Shown: positions 25,766 through 37,785 of the stretch, in pieces
Position numbering within the stretch: position 1 is the stretch's first letter
How the letters are laid out: every line of letters begins with the position of its first letter
Assembly (NCBI GenBank): GCA_002189035.1
Contig: CM007991.1
Coordinates: 4,898,001-4,962,000 of the forward strand
Direction of reading: 5' to 3'
Source: Utricularia gibba
Lineage: Eukaryota; Streptophyta; Magnoliopsida; Lamiales; Lentibulariaceae
Length of the DNA: 64,000 bases
The notes under the pieces: model-generated
Database searches by the model: none
Told to the model about the DNA's origin: nothing
The model's input: only the letters and a program-made list of their open reading frames with translations
Translations under genes and position numbers: made by a program

Positions 25766-26449
25766 AATCTTTCTCTTCTTCATATCTTATCTATCTGTCT
25801 TGTTGTTTGGTTCCAAAAGAAAAAGAAAAAAAATAAAATCCTTCTTGGGTTGCTCATCTTATCGTTTGTTCGTTTTCTAAAAGGAAAACCGAGGGACATT
25901 CCTTTTTTTTACTTGTTGTATTCTACTCTTCTCATTCGATATAAAAAAAAAGGAAAAAAACGTGTTGAAGGGAGAAAGAAGATTAGGGACCTGAATCTCT
26001 TCAATTTTCTACTTCCCAAACCAAGGTAAAGTCATTTTCATTCATGGCTTTCAGAAGCATGGGTTCTTTCCAATTTCAGAAGCAATCGAATTTTCTAATG
26101 TGAAGGGCCATCTTCTTATCCAATACAACAAGCAAGTCATTTTTTTTTTCAATACAACAAGCAATTGCTATCTTCAATCTTTTCAATTGTCTCCCTACCT
26201 ATTTCATGTAAATCACAACAAATTTCATTCTATCCTTCTTTTAATCCCTTGCTTAGACTAGATTATCATTGTCAATCGAAATCCAATGTTGTTCATTTCC
26301 TTTATCTAAGTCATTACCTCAGCTACACTTGTCTCCCTAAACCACACTTAGATTGATCAACTAAGGCTCATTGAGTCTAGAAGTTGAAGAGGACTTGAGG
26401 ATTGGAAATTCTCTCTTTCTCTTTCTTCTATCTTTTCTTTCATTGTTCT

Positions 26450-27900
26450 ATTTCTTTTTCTTATTGCATCTACACTCTTCTCTTGTTAGTAGGATGCCAA
26501 GCTCTAACAACCATGCACAAGAATCAAGTGCTATTGATGTTGGTTTTTTGCTCAATGCAATGCAATGTGAGTTCAAGTGATTACAAAGATGTATGAAGAA
26601 AATCCACATCAAACTAGAGGAACATGAGGAATCTCTCAACAACATTAGAAAGCAAAGAGAGGACAATGGCTCCCATGATAGAGCCAAAGTTCATACACAC
26701 CGTGTTAGAAGGAATGCTCAACCGGGTGAAGATTCAGAATTTGATGCTAAAGAGGCTAGGTATGGTGAACGAAGGAAAAATGACAACAACAATCATGATG
26801 AGTATGATTCATTCACTAGTGATGATATGCAAACAAAGATATCAAAGAAACTGGAGGTCAAATCGTTATGGAAGAAATGATGAACGACCAATAAGAGACA
26901 CCCACATGACTACAAAGAGTTTGATAACATCAATGTAAAAATCTCTCCTTTTCATGGGAAGAATGATCCAAATGCCTATTTAAAATGTGAGACTCATGTG
27001 GAGTACGTGTTTGATTGCCACAACTATTTTGATGCCAAGAAGATCAAGCTTGCTATTGTTGAGTTTATGGATTATGCCATCACTTGGTGAGACAAGATAG
27101 TACTCAATAGAAGAAGTAATGTTGAGGAACCAATTCGTACATGGGCTGAGATGAAGAGGATCATGAGGAAGAGATTCATTCCAAGCCACTATCAAAGAGA
27201 TCTATTCCAAAACTTTCAGAAGCTTACACAAGAGAATAGATCCGTGTAAGAATATTGGCAAGAAATGAAGGTATTGATGATTCGAGCCAATATTATAGAA
27301 GATAGGAAAGCTGCAATGGAAAGATTTCTCTATGGTTTAAATAAGGAAATCTCTCTGATGGTCGAGCTGAAACACTATGTGAAGATTGAAAAGCAACTAA
27401 AGTCTAAGGAATAGTATAGAGAGCATCCAAAAGCTTCTACTTTGTGGAATGTTGCTGAGAATAATGAGGGGAAACCAGATTATTCTTCATTTCGGAATCA
27501 AACAAGTTTGGACCGAAGAAAGAAGGTATCCATGATGTTAGGAACCAAGACAAGGGGTTTAAGCCTTCTGGATACATTGGTAATATCAAGTGCTTCAAAT
27601 GTCTTGGACATGGTCACATTGCTTCAGACTACCCCAATAAGAGGATCATGATACTGAAGGATTTTGAAGATATTGAATCAGAAGTTGAGAGTGAAAGTGG
27701 AAGTGAAGTAGAGGAAATGGATGATAGGGAACAACAACTTGTTGTGGGTGAAAGTTTAGTGACCATACAGACTTTGGCCATGGATGCTAAGCCAATGGAA
27801 GAACAACAAGAGAACTTTTTCCATACATGATTCTTTGTTAATGGGAAGGTTTGCAGCCTTATAATCAATGGAGGCAATTGCACCAATGTTGCTAGTTCTC
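26450..27900 (+). pseudogene. Ty3/gypsy gag and protease start, disabled
   Basis: Decayed capsid/nucleocapsid region. Over several frames it reads FDNINVKISPFHGKNDP, KRIMRKRFIPSHYQRDL, YGLNKEISLMVELKHYV, and a zinc knuckle CFKCLGHGHIASDYP (about 27590-27640) whose last Cys is Tyr. The protease start reads [17 protein letters not shown], where the expected catalytic Asp is Asn. Several stops (for example at 27088 and 27248) prevent expression. A direct jump to RT sequence at about 27905 shows that the rest of the protease and the RT N-terminus are deleted. Confidence 0.8.
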
Positions 27901-28065
27901 TCAGGGAAAAAAAATCCAACTTTTTTTTGTGTAGTGGATATCATCAAATTAGGATGAGGAAGGATGATGAATGGAAGACTGCTTTCAAAACCAAATTTGG
28001 CATACATGAATGGCTGGTTATGCCTTTTGAACTGACAAATGTACCTAGTAATTTGCACTGCATAA

Positions 28066-28950
28066 ATGCAGAATTGTGAGCTTCACTGAAGACTTTCTAC
28101 TTCAGTTAACATTGATCTGCCACCACCACTCTATCTTTAAACCTCGAAATTTGCACCACAAAAATGTTGAAGTCCACTACCTTGTTTCCACATAGGATCT
28201 ACTACTTGTATTTCAAGATTTCTGAAACAAGCTTTTGAGCCTCTTTAGCTTCATCAGTAATTCTTGGTGTGGCTAGGAGAGTATTAAGTAGGAGATCCCC
28301 ACCCGTGAGAAGCAGCTCCTATCTTGTTTCCTCTGATTCTTTCTACACGTGGTGCATCAGCAATGGCATTGGCCTTGTGAGGGTGATACTTGATCTCCAC
28401 ATCATAATCCTTTCGAAGCTCCAGCCATCTCCTTTGTATCATGTTCAATTCTTTTTGTGTGTCGATGTGTTTCAAGGTCTGATGATTAGCGTACATCATG
28501 CACCTCGAGCCATAGAGGTATCATCACCAAGGTTTTACAGCAAACATATCAGCACCTAGCTCCAGGGTCATGCATTGCATAATTCATTTCATGAGGTTTC
28601 AACTTCCGGGATCCGTGCGCAATGACTTTATCTTGTTGAATCAGGACACACCCCAAGCTGTCCTTTGACACATCATTGTGAACAACAAAATCCTCATCCA
28701 CCTTAGGTGATGCAGGAACACGTGCTGTAGAAAGCTTTTCTTTCAACATGAAAATGCTCCTGTCACATTTCTCACACCATTAGTATTTCAACGCCTCCTT
28801 TGTCAATTATGTGAGAGGGCTGGCTATCCTCGAAAGCCCCTCGATAAACATCCTGTAATACCCAACCAAACTCACGAAATTATGAATTTCCTTTAGGCTT
28901 TTAGGTTGAGGCCATTCCGTTACCAGGATACACCCTAATGCAAAGGTAAT
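28066..28950 (-). mobile_element. Gypsy copy B: RT end and RNase H
   Basis: The minus strand encodes an RT tail (KSLKEIHNFVSLVGYYRMFI, about 28820-28900), RNase H ([20 protein letters not shown], then GCVLIQQDKVIAHGSRKL, 28549-28749; NHQTLKHIDTQKEL and QRRWLELRKDYDVEIKYHPH, 28284-28499) and the start of the zinc-binding domain (VFSEAHNSA, about 28070-28095). It is separated from its integrase at 23333-24190 by the plus-strand insertion. Confidence 0.8.
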
Positions 28951-29160
28951 ATTTCACACTCTTATAGGAGAAATTAAAAAAAATGATAAACCCTATAAGC
29001 TGATGCCACAAATTTCATTCCAAAAAACCATATTTTCTTAGGCTTCAACTATATCAATTGTACTTGAACAATTAGATAGTCATGCCATGCGGCTACTCAT
29101 ATATTAAAATGAACCCAAGGACCATTCCACATTATTTGGTTATAGAATTGTTAGAGAATC

Positions 29161-30327
29161 TGATAACACATATTTTTAAGTGATTGAGTGCATGGAAAAG
29201 ATTCATATTGTGCTACAAAAATTTAGTTTTACTACCTAGTTTTATATTTTTGCACATAAGTACCGCAATTGTGTTATTTTAGTCTTAGTTGGTACTAAAT
29301 CTATGATTTAGTCTCAATCTTCTAATAGTTTTACTCGAGCAATGCAGTGCAGGTCGCAACACGAATCCCAAGGAGCCGAATATGCACTGTGTAGTGGCAG
29401 AAGATGAGTCCAAATGTCTGAAAAGTGGTACACACAAAATCCAAGGAGGAAAAAGGGAGATTTTGGAAAAAAATGGAGGAAAGATGAGAGAGAAGGCAGA
29501 TCTCCCCTTGGAGACTCACGAACTACTTTCTGGAGAAGGTTTTCTGGGTAGGAAGACGCAGGAAGATGAACAGGAACTAAGCTCATGCTTGAAGATTATT
29601 TTCTATTTTCCAAAGATTATTACTCCTAGCTAAAATTAGCTAGCGACGTTTTCTAACTTTCTGTCGAACATTTCAGTTTCCTGCTTGTTTATCTTCTAGT
29701 AGTCGACTGAGACATGAATGCATTGTGGATGACGTTTTCTTTTCTATTTTCGTTTGTCTCAAGTATGAGTGGCTAAGTACCTGAGGGGTGCCTTGGGGTG
29801 AAGAGGGGAGAAACAGGCTAATCCATCCTTAGACCTAATAAATCATAAGTCACACTACTTCCTTAGCAAACCAGGATAGATCTAGGAGGGGGAGGTAGTG
29901 AAACCCAAATAACAACCCTAATTAGAGGTAGACCAAAGATTAGGGGGAAAAACAAGAATCCGGGTAGACCTAGATCTTGTGAGTTAGTTGTATGATTTTT
30001 TATTGATGTGAGCTTGTTTAGTGATAGGCATACATCCCCTAGGAGTCCAAAGGCATCACCCATTTCATTCCAAAAACTACCGAATCCAAACTTATTACTT
30101 TTCTTTACTGTATTTCATTTTAATTCGGCCTTAGTCCTAGCTAAGACCAATTTACCAACGTGACACTGATTTCATGCTTTGGCTAATCACTTGACAAGCA
30201 CCTGCTCTTCGTGTTCGACCCTAATCACTATGCTCATAATTGTTTTATGCTTGAGTGTGGTTAGGTTATAAATTTATTTGATAGGAAAATTTGCATTTAA
30301 CGACATTGCATAATTTTTCGTTTATCA
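29161..30327 (+). mobile_element. Solo LTR, family 1, intact
   Basis: A 1167-bp unit, TGATAACACA...TTTATCA, with a perfect 5-bp duplication GAATC at 29156-29160 and 30328-30332. It is the cleanest family 1 copy here and a useful reference for the nested copies. Open frames inside (29314-29586, 29382-29633) are not genes. Confidence 0.9.
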
Positions 30328-31289
30328 GAATCAAATGCTTATCATGTGGCCTAGAGTTTGACATATTCTGATGCTAGATTTCAAATAAAATAACTAACTT
30401 ATGTATTCATCTCATATTTTATTTAATTTTTTTTTAATTTCACTTCCGTTAATAAAAAAATACTTTATGGAGTCTTAATAATAACATATCAATATTTACA
30501 TAATAATTTTCTATTATCAATACGAAAAATATTAGACGTCCAAAACAAAAGTAGATCATAAAAATTAAAAAGCAAAGAACTAGTTATGAATCAAAAACAT
30601 GTCTTTTGCAAATCCATTCTTTCCATTCGAATTGATTTCTTGTATTCTCCTTTCTAAAAAAGAGGGATAGTAACATAAATATAAGATTTCTCATTCTCAA
30701 TGGTTAATTTTTTAATTCGTGGATAGGAAAATAGATACTTGGGATCAAAATTTTGCATAATACTAGTGACATTTCTACGAATTTACCATCCTAATTAGTA
30801 TTTTCTTTATAAATGAACATTCTCCTCGATAGTCTCTAAAAAATCAATTACTAATGAGTATCTTGGTCTTCCAAATCACACTCTTTTTTATTTTTGATTA
30901 ATATATCAGTTGAAACATATAATAAAAACCTCATTAAGTTTATATTCTAAATCCACTTCAAACTAATCGACCACACTTGGGATAAAAAAGTGCAGACTTT
31001 TTCTGTTTACTTTGATTTAATTCTTGTACATAGAAAATGAGACTTTATTTCATTAATAGCAAATTAACAGGCCATTTTTTTTCACTCATATAACTATCTG
31101 ATTTAGTTTATCAACCTAATGTATAAATGAAACAACTCATTTAATCTTCTTTCTAGAAAGACAACTTATTGGAAAAAAAGATAAATTAAAGTCTATGTTT
31201 CAATGAATCACATGTATATATATTGATAATACACATTGGTGTTGGATTCAAACCCAGAACGATTTGGATGGAGCATGCATATGATACAT
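30328..31289. other. Unassigned AT-rich sequence
   Basis: No gene or repeat recognised on either strand. Some of it has the look of plastid spacer DNA, but I could not match it to a plastid gene. Confidence 0.25.
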
Positions 31290-32250
31290 GGATTAGAGTC
31301 GAACATAATGAACTATGTGCCTATTGTGTGAAGGTTGATACATGTTGTTTTTGTCATGGTTGAAAGATTTAGTCTAACTAAGGACTAATGAAAGTTTCTG
31401 ATAAAAAGGTAGTAAAGAAACAATAGGCAAATTCGATTACTAACTAGAATAAGATAATGCAATGCCTTGAAACTTCCAGGAGTTACATGATAATTGTTAC
31501 ACTTAACCACCCAACTTGATAATCATTCATCTAACAATACAAGGATTCAAGTTTATTCAAACCCTTGATTTTTCTAAGTTTTGGTCTACCTCTAATTAGA
31601 TTTCTTATGATGAACATAACCACTTTCCCCCTTGATAAGGAAATGGTTTGATTATTGAGTTAATGTAGTCTATTAAGCAATAATTATACACACTTCCTTC
31701 TCCCTCAAGGCATTACATGTATTTAACCACTCATGCTGAAATAAAAGGAAACACGTTTATTACATAGCAGCCAAAACATGTTCATGTCAAATTGCAACAA
31801 CAAGGAAAGAAACATAAATAGAAACAAAAATTGTAATTAATTTGCGTGGAAAGTTGAAACTACTCCCGACTAGGAATACTATTACTGATAAACAAAGGAA
31901 AGTTCAAAGACAAGCTTAGATCATAGTTTCGTCTTCTTCATCGTCCATGGTTTTGCTAAGATTTCCTACTCCATATCCTCCCCAATATTTTGTGGCGTGT
32001 TGTTCAAAGTGTGAGAAATATTTTCACATCTTTCATCATGTCCAAAATCCACCTTTTGTCATCTCCACTATACACTTTCGGCTCCTTGAGATTTGGATTG
32101 CTAAAATGTACTGCATTGCTCAAGAGAATGATTAGAACTAAGATTGAGACGAAATTTAGGAATAAAAGATGCAAACAATGCCACTAATCACAAAAATGCA
32201 CAAATATATAATAAAATCCGAGTTTTATAGCAAAATATTAATTATTTTTT
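31290..32250 (-). mobile_element. Degraded family 1 LTR, antisense
   Basis: Aligns over its length with 5080-6090 (for example GATTAGAGTCGAACA, GGTCTACCTCTAATTAG, ATTGCTCAAGAG) but is strongly diverged, and neither end nor a target duplication can be fixed. An old insertion. Confidence 0.6.
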
Positions 32251-32739
32251 GTACTAATAGTCTTATCTCCTCGTACATGCAAATGTGTAATTCTTATTTT
32301 ACTCCTAAACTAATAAATGCTGCATAGAATGGTGAGAATACATGGCTAACCTTAATGGGCTGGTCCTAGATGAACAGTAAGTTCACCCCAACAAGTAGAT
32401 TAATGTAAAATAGGCCCAAATGTGTTTTTACACACACAAAACCCACTAACACTAATTTTCACGTTTTTGCCGATTCTAGTCCACCTAAATCTTTACCCTA
32501 ACACTGAAAAAGGACACTAATACTACCACTTTTGACACAACATCAGAAATTCAAAGGAATTTCTTATGGTCTAGAGAGATTGAGATGATTTAGATTGAAT
32601 TGATCCGTTGGAAAATTAGAGTTATGCATAATATAGATTAAATTGATGATTTAGTCTATGTTATGATTTCTAATGTTCTTCTAAGTGCTAGTATTAGCAT
32701 TATGAATCAAATTTGGTTAATTGATAAGCACAAGTAGAT

Positions 32740-32973
32740 GTACATATTAAGCAACAAATGAAAGTGGGGTTAGTAGATATTAATCTTAGGTAGAACCAAT
32801 AAAGTCAAGTAGACCTAATTCTACATATTTCATATATGGGTATACCTAAGTGTGAAATTAGTGACGACATTAGGTGCTATCATAACAAAAAACATGAGAA
32901 ACGACTTAGTAGACTTAGGTTATTTGGAGTTGTGAGTGTAAAAATATTGAAGATTAAATTACGAATTTTAGTA
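32740..32973 (+). mobile_element. Family 2 LTR fragment
   Basis: Matches the interior of the family 2 LTR at about 9215-9440 (GTAGACCTAATT, GGTTATTTGGAGTTGTGAGT against GTTATATGCTGTTGTGAGT). It ends where the plastid-like ndhH fragment begins. Confidence 0.55.
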
Positions 32974-32979
32974 TTATTT

Positions 32980-33290
32980 TGTGCTTAAGATTCGCCCCTG
33001 CACCCAATGGAAGGAATAAGAAAATAAATATGTATCATACGCTTTCTGGTAACATCTTAGAGAAATATAGAAGAAAGGAGTTGTGTCCCAATATCTACCA
33101 TAACAAATGTGAAACAATGCGGCTTTAACTCTTAACATAACAGCTTTTATATAACTAGTTCTTTTAGGTGATTGAATATTACCTAGCTGTTCGGATACAT
33201 TTATGGTTATGGCTTCTTCGAACATAGCAGCTAAATAATCCCCACGTGTTACATAATGCAAATTACCCAATTGTATGTATCGTAATCATA
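32980..33290 (-). pseudogene. ndhH: Nuclear copy of plastid ndhH (partial, frameshifted)
   Basis: The minus strand encodes HYVTRGDYLAAMFEEAIT, SEQLGNIQSPKRTSYI, and then in shifting frames VMVDIGTQ, TPFFYI and KRMIHIYF. This order matches NdhH, the plastid NDH complex 49-kDa subunit (family pattern YVTRWDYLATMF, EQLGNIQVPKRASYI, MADIGAQTPFFYIF, MRMMHNYF). About 100 residues of an approximately 390-residue protein remain, with a short deletion and frameshifts. It is best explained as plastid DNA transferred to the nucleus and decayed. Mitochondrial nad7 is a homologue but fits less well. Confidence 0.75.
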
Positions 33291-33740
33291 GGTTTGGTGC
33301 TTGTACTAAACTATTCATCTTTTTTTTTTCTGGACAAAGAGATGAATAGGTTATATAATGAGCGCTCCTTTGTTTAATAATTATGTAAGAGTTAGATTTT
33401 TATGAATAAATTTTATCGAAACTCAATTGTCTTTTTTTAATAGAGGATAAGGTAATCCCTTTGAAAAACATGTTTAAAAAATGATATCAACATGTTAGGT
33501 GACTTTTGAGCTAAACCAAAACAAGAAGTTTACGAGTAAATGATAATCCCTCTTGGAGGTGTGAACCCTCAAGGAAATATCTGAATGTACGTGATCATCG
33601 ATTTCTAGACATAACTTTAATAATGTTAACTCTAGTGTCAGTTGATACCCAAACCTAAAATTATTCTCATTCTTCCAATAATCTTGAACAATTTGATTCA
33701 GAGGCTATATTAGGTCTTTTTAATAATCAGGCTTCCAACA
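33291..33740. other. Unassigned sequence beside the ndhH fragment
   Basis: Could be further transferred plastid DNA or retrotransposon debris; nothing is recognisable. Confidence 0.25.
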
Positions 33741-35977
33741 TGATGGTAATTCTGAAAGATCTGCCATATGAGAAATTTATTATTTTTTGAATCGAAAAAT
33801 AAATTAACAACAAAGGACAATAAAACAAAAAGATGGATTTTGAAAATAATAAAAATAAAATTTTAAATCAAGGTTCGATTATACATAAGTTTGCCTTTAT
33901 CTGTGTGATGGTGATTCTACAAGTGAACAGAAACCGTCAAAGTAATAAAATAAGATCGTATCCACATGGAATTGTTATTGGAATTTTCTTTTAAAAAAAA
34001 GACAGAAAAAAGAACGAAAACAAAAGAAAGATTTGGTTTGAAAAACAATAAGAAAATTGGCTTTAGATCCAGGATTCACCTTACTTAAAACTCGCCAAAA
34101 CTTGTGTATGTAAACCTTGAAGACTGACCTGCTTGCGCAAACTTTGAGGGTGTTATGCTAAAATAGTGCTACTCGGTGACCGTTATAGCACCGTCCCTTG
34201 TTTTGTAGGATTATGGAATCAACCACGCCACCAGAGCCATTTCACCTCTTGTGATAACCCATTTTTCCCTACACCCAAATCTAACCCCTACACCTCACAC
34301 CTCGCAGACAGATTAGGCATAATGTGCCTTACCAATGATTTCCGATTGAGCCCTTCTCCTTAGATGCTTGAGGTCAACCTTTGATTCTCTTACACTCCCT
34401 TCAGGTTATGTGATACTAAAGAACACGTTGGTAAAAAAAACGTTGCAAAAGACAGAATCAAACCTCAATTTAAATGTCGAAAAACATAGTAAAACAGTCA
34501 CACGCACAGGACTTGCGCAAGCAAGGCTTTACCACAGATCCTCAGCCGCAAGCGCCTACATGCGCAAACTCGACTCAAACATGGAAATAGACACAAAAAT
34601 AGGAAAGATTCAAAGTAAAAGTGGTCAAAGACATTTCTAATGATTGAGAGGGTGGGGTATTTATAGGAGAGTAGATCCAAGTTTTCGTATTGAGCTTATT
34701 CGATGGGCTTGGATATGATCTTCTATCCAAATCTCTTATTCAAATCTTCAAAGATCTTCTTCACATCTCTATCTTATTCACGAATCTTGGATGAAATCTT
34801 CATCGTTTGACCAAGTCTTGGGCTGGGATTCGTGGCCCATCAAGTCCATAATTTGGTGGATCTTGTTTCTTCTCAAATTGATCCAAAAGTACCCTAAAAA
34901 TCCACAAATACACTTTCTCTCCAAAAAGATCAAAGTAGCGTAAAAGATGTAAAATCAATTGAGAATAATAAGAAAGTGGGGTCTAAGATAAGTAAAAACA
35001 ACACTCAAGAGTAATGAAAGAACATGTTTTGGAACGATACAAAATCACTTATCACTATGTATACAAACTTTTAGGATTGATTCAGTTGCATAAATTTTAG
35101 GAATTTTATTTTAAAGGAGTGTAAATTGCTAATTGTTATAGCAACGTATATCGTTCAGTAAGATATAGAATCAACTATTTCACCATATTCATTTTACCTC
35201 CTTTTGATAACACGTTTTTATCATATTTGATTCTAGCTTTATAAGTCAAACCATCAAAGACAGATTATACTGAATATATCTTATCAATGATATTCGATTG
35301 AAAACTTCTCTTTACGTACTTGAAGCGAATTCGAGATTTTCCTATATTCCCATAGGGTTCTATGGTACTAAAAAATACATTAGGAAAAAAGTATTGTAAA
35401 AAAAAAATTTCAAATTAAATATCAAAGAACATAATTAAATAGTTAAATGTGTAGGAATTTTTGCAAATATAACTTCACGACAAATCTTTAAAAGTAAGAG
35501 ATTACATGTGCATACTTGACTTTATCATAAAAATAAATACAAAAATATGAAGAAAGATAAGAGAAAAGTAGTCAAAAATGTATCTAATTGTTGAGAAATT
35601 AGGGTATTTATAGTAGAGAAGATATAAGTCTTATGTTGACCTTGATTGATAGGTTTTGATAATATCTTTTATCTAAATGTTTTATTTAAATCTTTCAAGA
35701 TTATCTTCACATCTTTAATTCATCCTTTAACTTATTCTTATATTGAGATTCTGGATTTTTCAAACCTATAAACTATTAAATCTTGATTTCTCATCAAATT
35801 GATCCAAAAATATCTTAAAAATTCATAATATATAATTTCTCTCTGAAAAACATACAAATTAATGTGAAAGATGTAAAATCATTCAAAAATAATGAGAAAG
35901 TGAATTATAAATAGGTAAGAACAACCTTCAATATTGATCAAAAAACATATTTTGGATTGACATGAAATCATTTATGA
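33741..35977 (+). mobile_element. Old family 4 LTR interrupted by a younger copy of itself
   Basis: Starts TGATGGTAATTCTG and ends near CATTTATGA; the flanks CAACA (33736-33740) and AAACA (35978-35982) form a worn duplication. Its two halves (33741-33905 and 35055-35977) align with the start and the rest of 10718-11911 but have lost most G and C at positions where the younger copies keep them. Confidence 0.65.
33906..35054 (+). mobile_element. Solo LTR, family 4, nested
   Basis: A 1149-bp unit, TGATGGTGATTC...CACTTATCA, flanked by CTGTG and CTATG (four of five identical). It is close to 10718-11911 throughout. The host on both sides is an older LTR of the same family. Confidence 0.8.
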
Positions 35978-36859
35978 AAACACATTTTTGTTTTTTTGCT
36001 AGCATCATCGTCCGCAATATGTTGAGACATGTTAATAATTCGCTTACCTACACTTTAAGTGCACCCAACTGTAGAATAAAACACACTTTCAAACAATGAT
36101 TACGTATCAAACCACTGTACGTAGCGCATAAAGAGGAATCAATTCACAAGGAATAAGAAAAAATGAAGATTGGGTTCTTATTGAAGGATAGGATCCATGG
36201 GCTCTTTTATCATTACATCTCATATATTAAGCAATAATAGTATGGTACTTCAAATTATTTTTCTATGTGAAAAAAAAATTCTTTGTCGGAAAATATTCGA
36301 TTAGATATCAAGAGTGTAGTATGAAAGAAAATGCAAAACTCTTAGTTCATAAATAAAATAATTGGGCTGATAGAGAGATTATTATGTTGTAATTGTGTTA
36401 TTATCCATAATAGTTCTATCATAATAATAACTAACAGATACAAAATGAGTTAAAATAAACAGTAGGATCATTTACCATTAGTTCCATATGTCATTTCTAG
36501 GTATGTTTAAACATATCATGTATTTTTTTACATATGTTTTTATATAATATATATTTTTTTTCTATAAAATATACAAAAGTAATAAAAAATAATATAAACA
36601 TTTTTTTAGTAATTTAGACAAAGGAATGAGAGAACAAGAAAATAGAAGTAGGTAAAAATGGTTGGAGCAATATGGTAGCAACCTTTTAGGCCAATGGCAT
36701 TTCTCAAGGTAGTGAAAGAGGGCTAAGAAATAGTGGAGAAGAAATGATGACTAAATATATGGTGTAGTTCACAGGTTATTTCTTCTTATTGTTTATTCTC
36801 TCATTTCTTCTTCCGTAAATCATGGAAAATGCCTTTTCAAAGAGGGTATAGGTCACGGG
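35978..36859. other. Unassigned repeat-like sequence
   Basis: AT-rich, with no gene recognised. The portion near 36660-36860 precedes a gypsy RT fragment and may be its decayed upstream part. Confidence 0.3.
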
Positions 36860-36879
36860 TTGTTACAAGATACCATAAC

Positions 36880-37452
36880 ACTGAGGGTGGAGGTGGAGGT
36901 CTTGCTAGAACAAATGCTCGACTGTGAAATTGATTTCGAAATCACACTGCTAGAATGGATGGAGACAATCTCCAAGGTATCTTACAGGGTGTCACTCTTG
37001 GAAATAAAGGAACTTAAATCACAATTGGAGGACTACAAGTAATTGTAAAGAAAGGTTTCATCAGGCCGAGTATGTCATCTTGGGGTGCGCTGATGTTGTT
37101 TGTAAAAAAAAAAAGGGTGGCACAATTCCGCTATGTGTGAACTACAAGGAATTGTAGAAGCTCACCGTATAAATCACTACTCATTGCAATGCATAGAGGA
37201 CTTGTTCAATCAGCTATAAGGTGGATCACTATTCTCAAAGATAGACCTGAGATCCCATTACCATCAAGTGAAGAGTGAGGGAGACATCCCAAAGACAGCT
37301 TTCAGGACAGGTTATAGACACCACGAGTTTGTAGTGATGCTCTTTGCACTCACTAATGCCCTCATAGTGTTTACGGATTTGATGAACCAAGTCCTCCAGA
37401 TTTACCTAGACAAGTTCATGGTGATTCTCATTGATGATATCTGGGTCTACTC
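36880..37452 (+). mobile_element. Ty3/gypsy reverse transcriptase fragment
   Basis: The plus strand encodes [56 protein letters not shown] and [11 protein letters not shown], the order of a gypsy RT from its N-terminus to the catalytic box, which reads IDDI (family FIDDI). Several stops interrupt it. It ends abruptly at about 37452 where unrelated sequence begins. Confidence 0.85.
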
Positions 37453-37785
37453 TAATAACACTGTTTTTATTATGTTTTTATATATGTTTTCAGGTGTCTT
37501 TAATAGGGTTAAATGTTGTTTAGTGTGCTATATGTATTTAGTTTGTTGAAATGTGTTTATTGTGAAAACAAGCTCAATTGATAACAATTGAGCTGAAAAC
37601 TCTTATTTTTTCTTCTAGTCCGTGTTTAAATCTTAATAGGGTAAGAGTTAGTATTAACTGTGCATTTTCTGCGTTGACAAGTCAAAAGGAGCAGAAAAGC
37701 TGAAAACAAAAAGCCAGTTTTCACCGAAAGTAGCCGACTTCTAAAAAAATAAGATCTGGAATAGAGATATTTCTTCTAGAAGCTC
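37453..37785. other. Spacer or leader before the Athila-like gag
   Basis: Non-coding. It contains the perfect inverted repeat listed at 37571 and precedes the first recognisable gag sequence. Confidence 0.35.
37571..37594. repeat. Perfect 10-bp inverted repeat with a 4-base loop
   Basis: Arms AGCTCAATTG and CAATTGAGCT around ATAA. Confidence 0.9.

Larger units (their letters stand above)
24180..28065 (+). mobile_element. Gypsy fragment in permuted order (pol tail-LTR-PBS-gag-RT)
   Basis: A plus-strand segment inside minus-strand copy B. In order: polyprotein tail (SLGPFTRSRARKHQEL, about 24240-24300), family 3 LTR with its centre replaced by copia LTR sequence, LTR end TTGTATCA (25750), primer binding site (25753), leader, gag (26450-27830) and an RT scrap ([21 protein letters not shown], about 27940-28050). 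3' material therefore precedes the LTR and 5' material follows it, as in two elements sharing one LTR or a one-LTR circle. Confidence 0.65.

Noticed and set aside
26371-26580. Ser/Phe/Leu-rich frames considered as a small membrane protein
   Set aside because: They lie in the gypsy leader between primer site and gag; pyrimidine-rich DNA gives such frames by chance.
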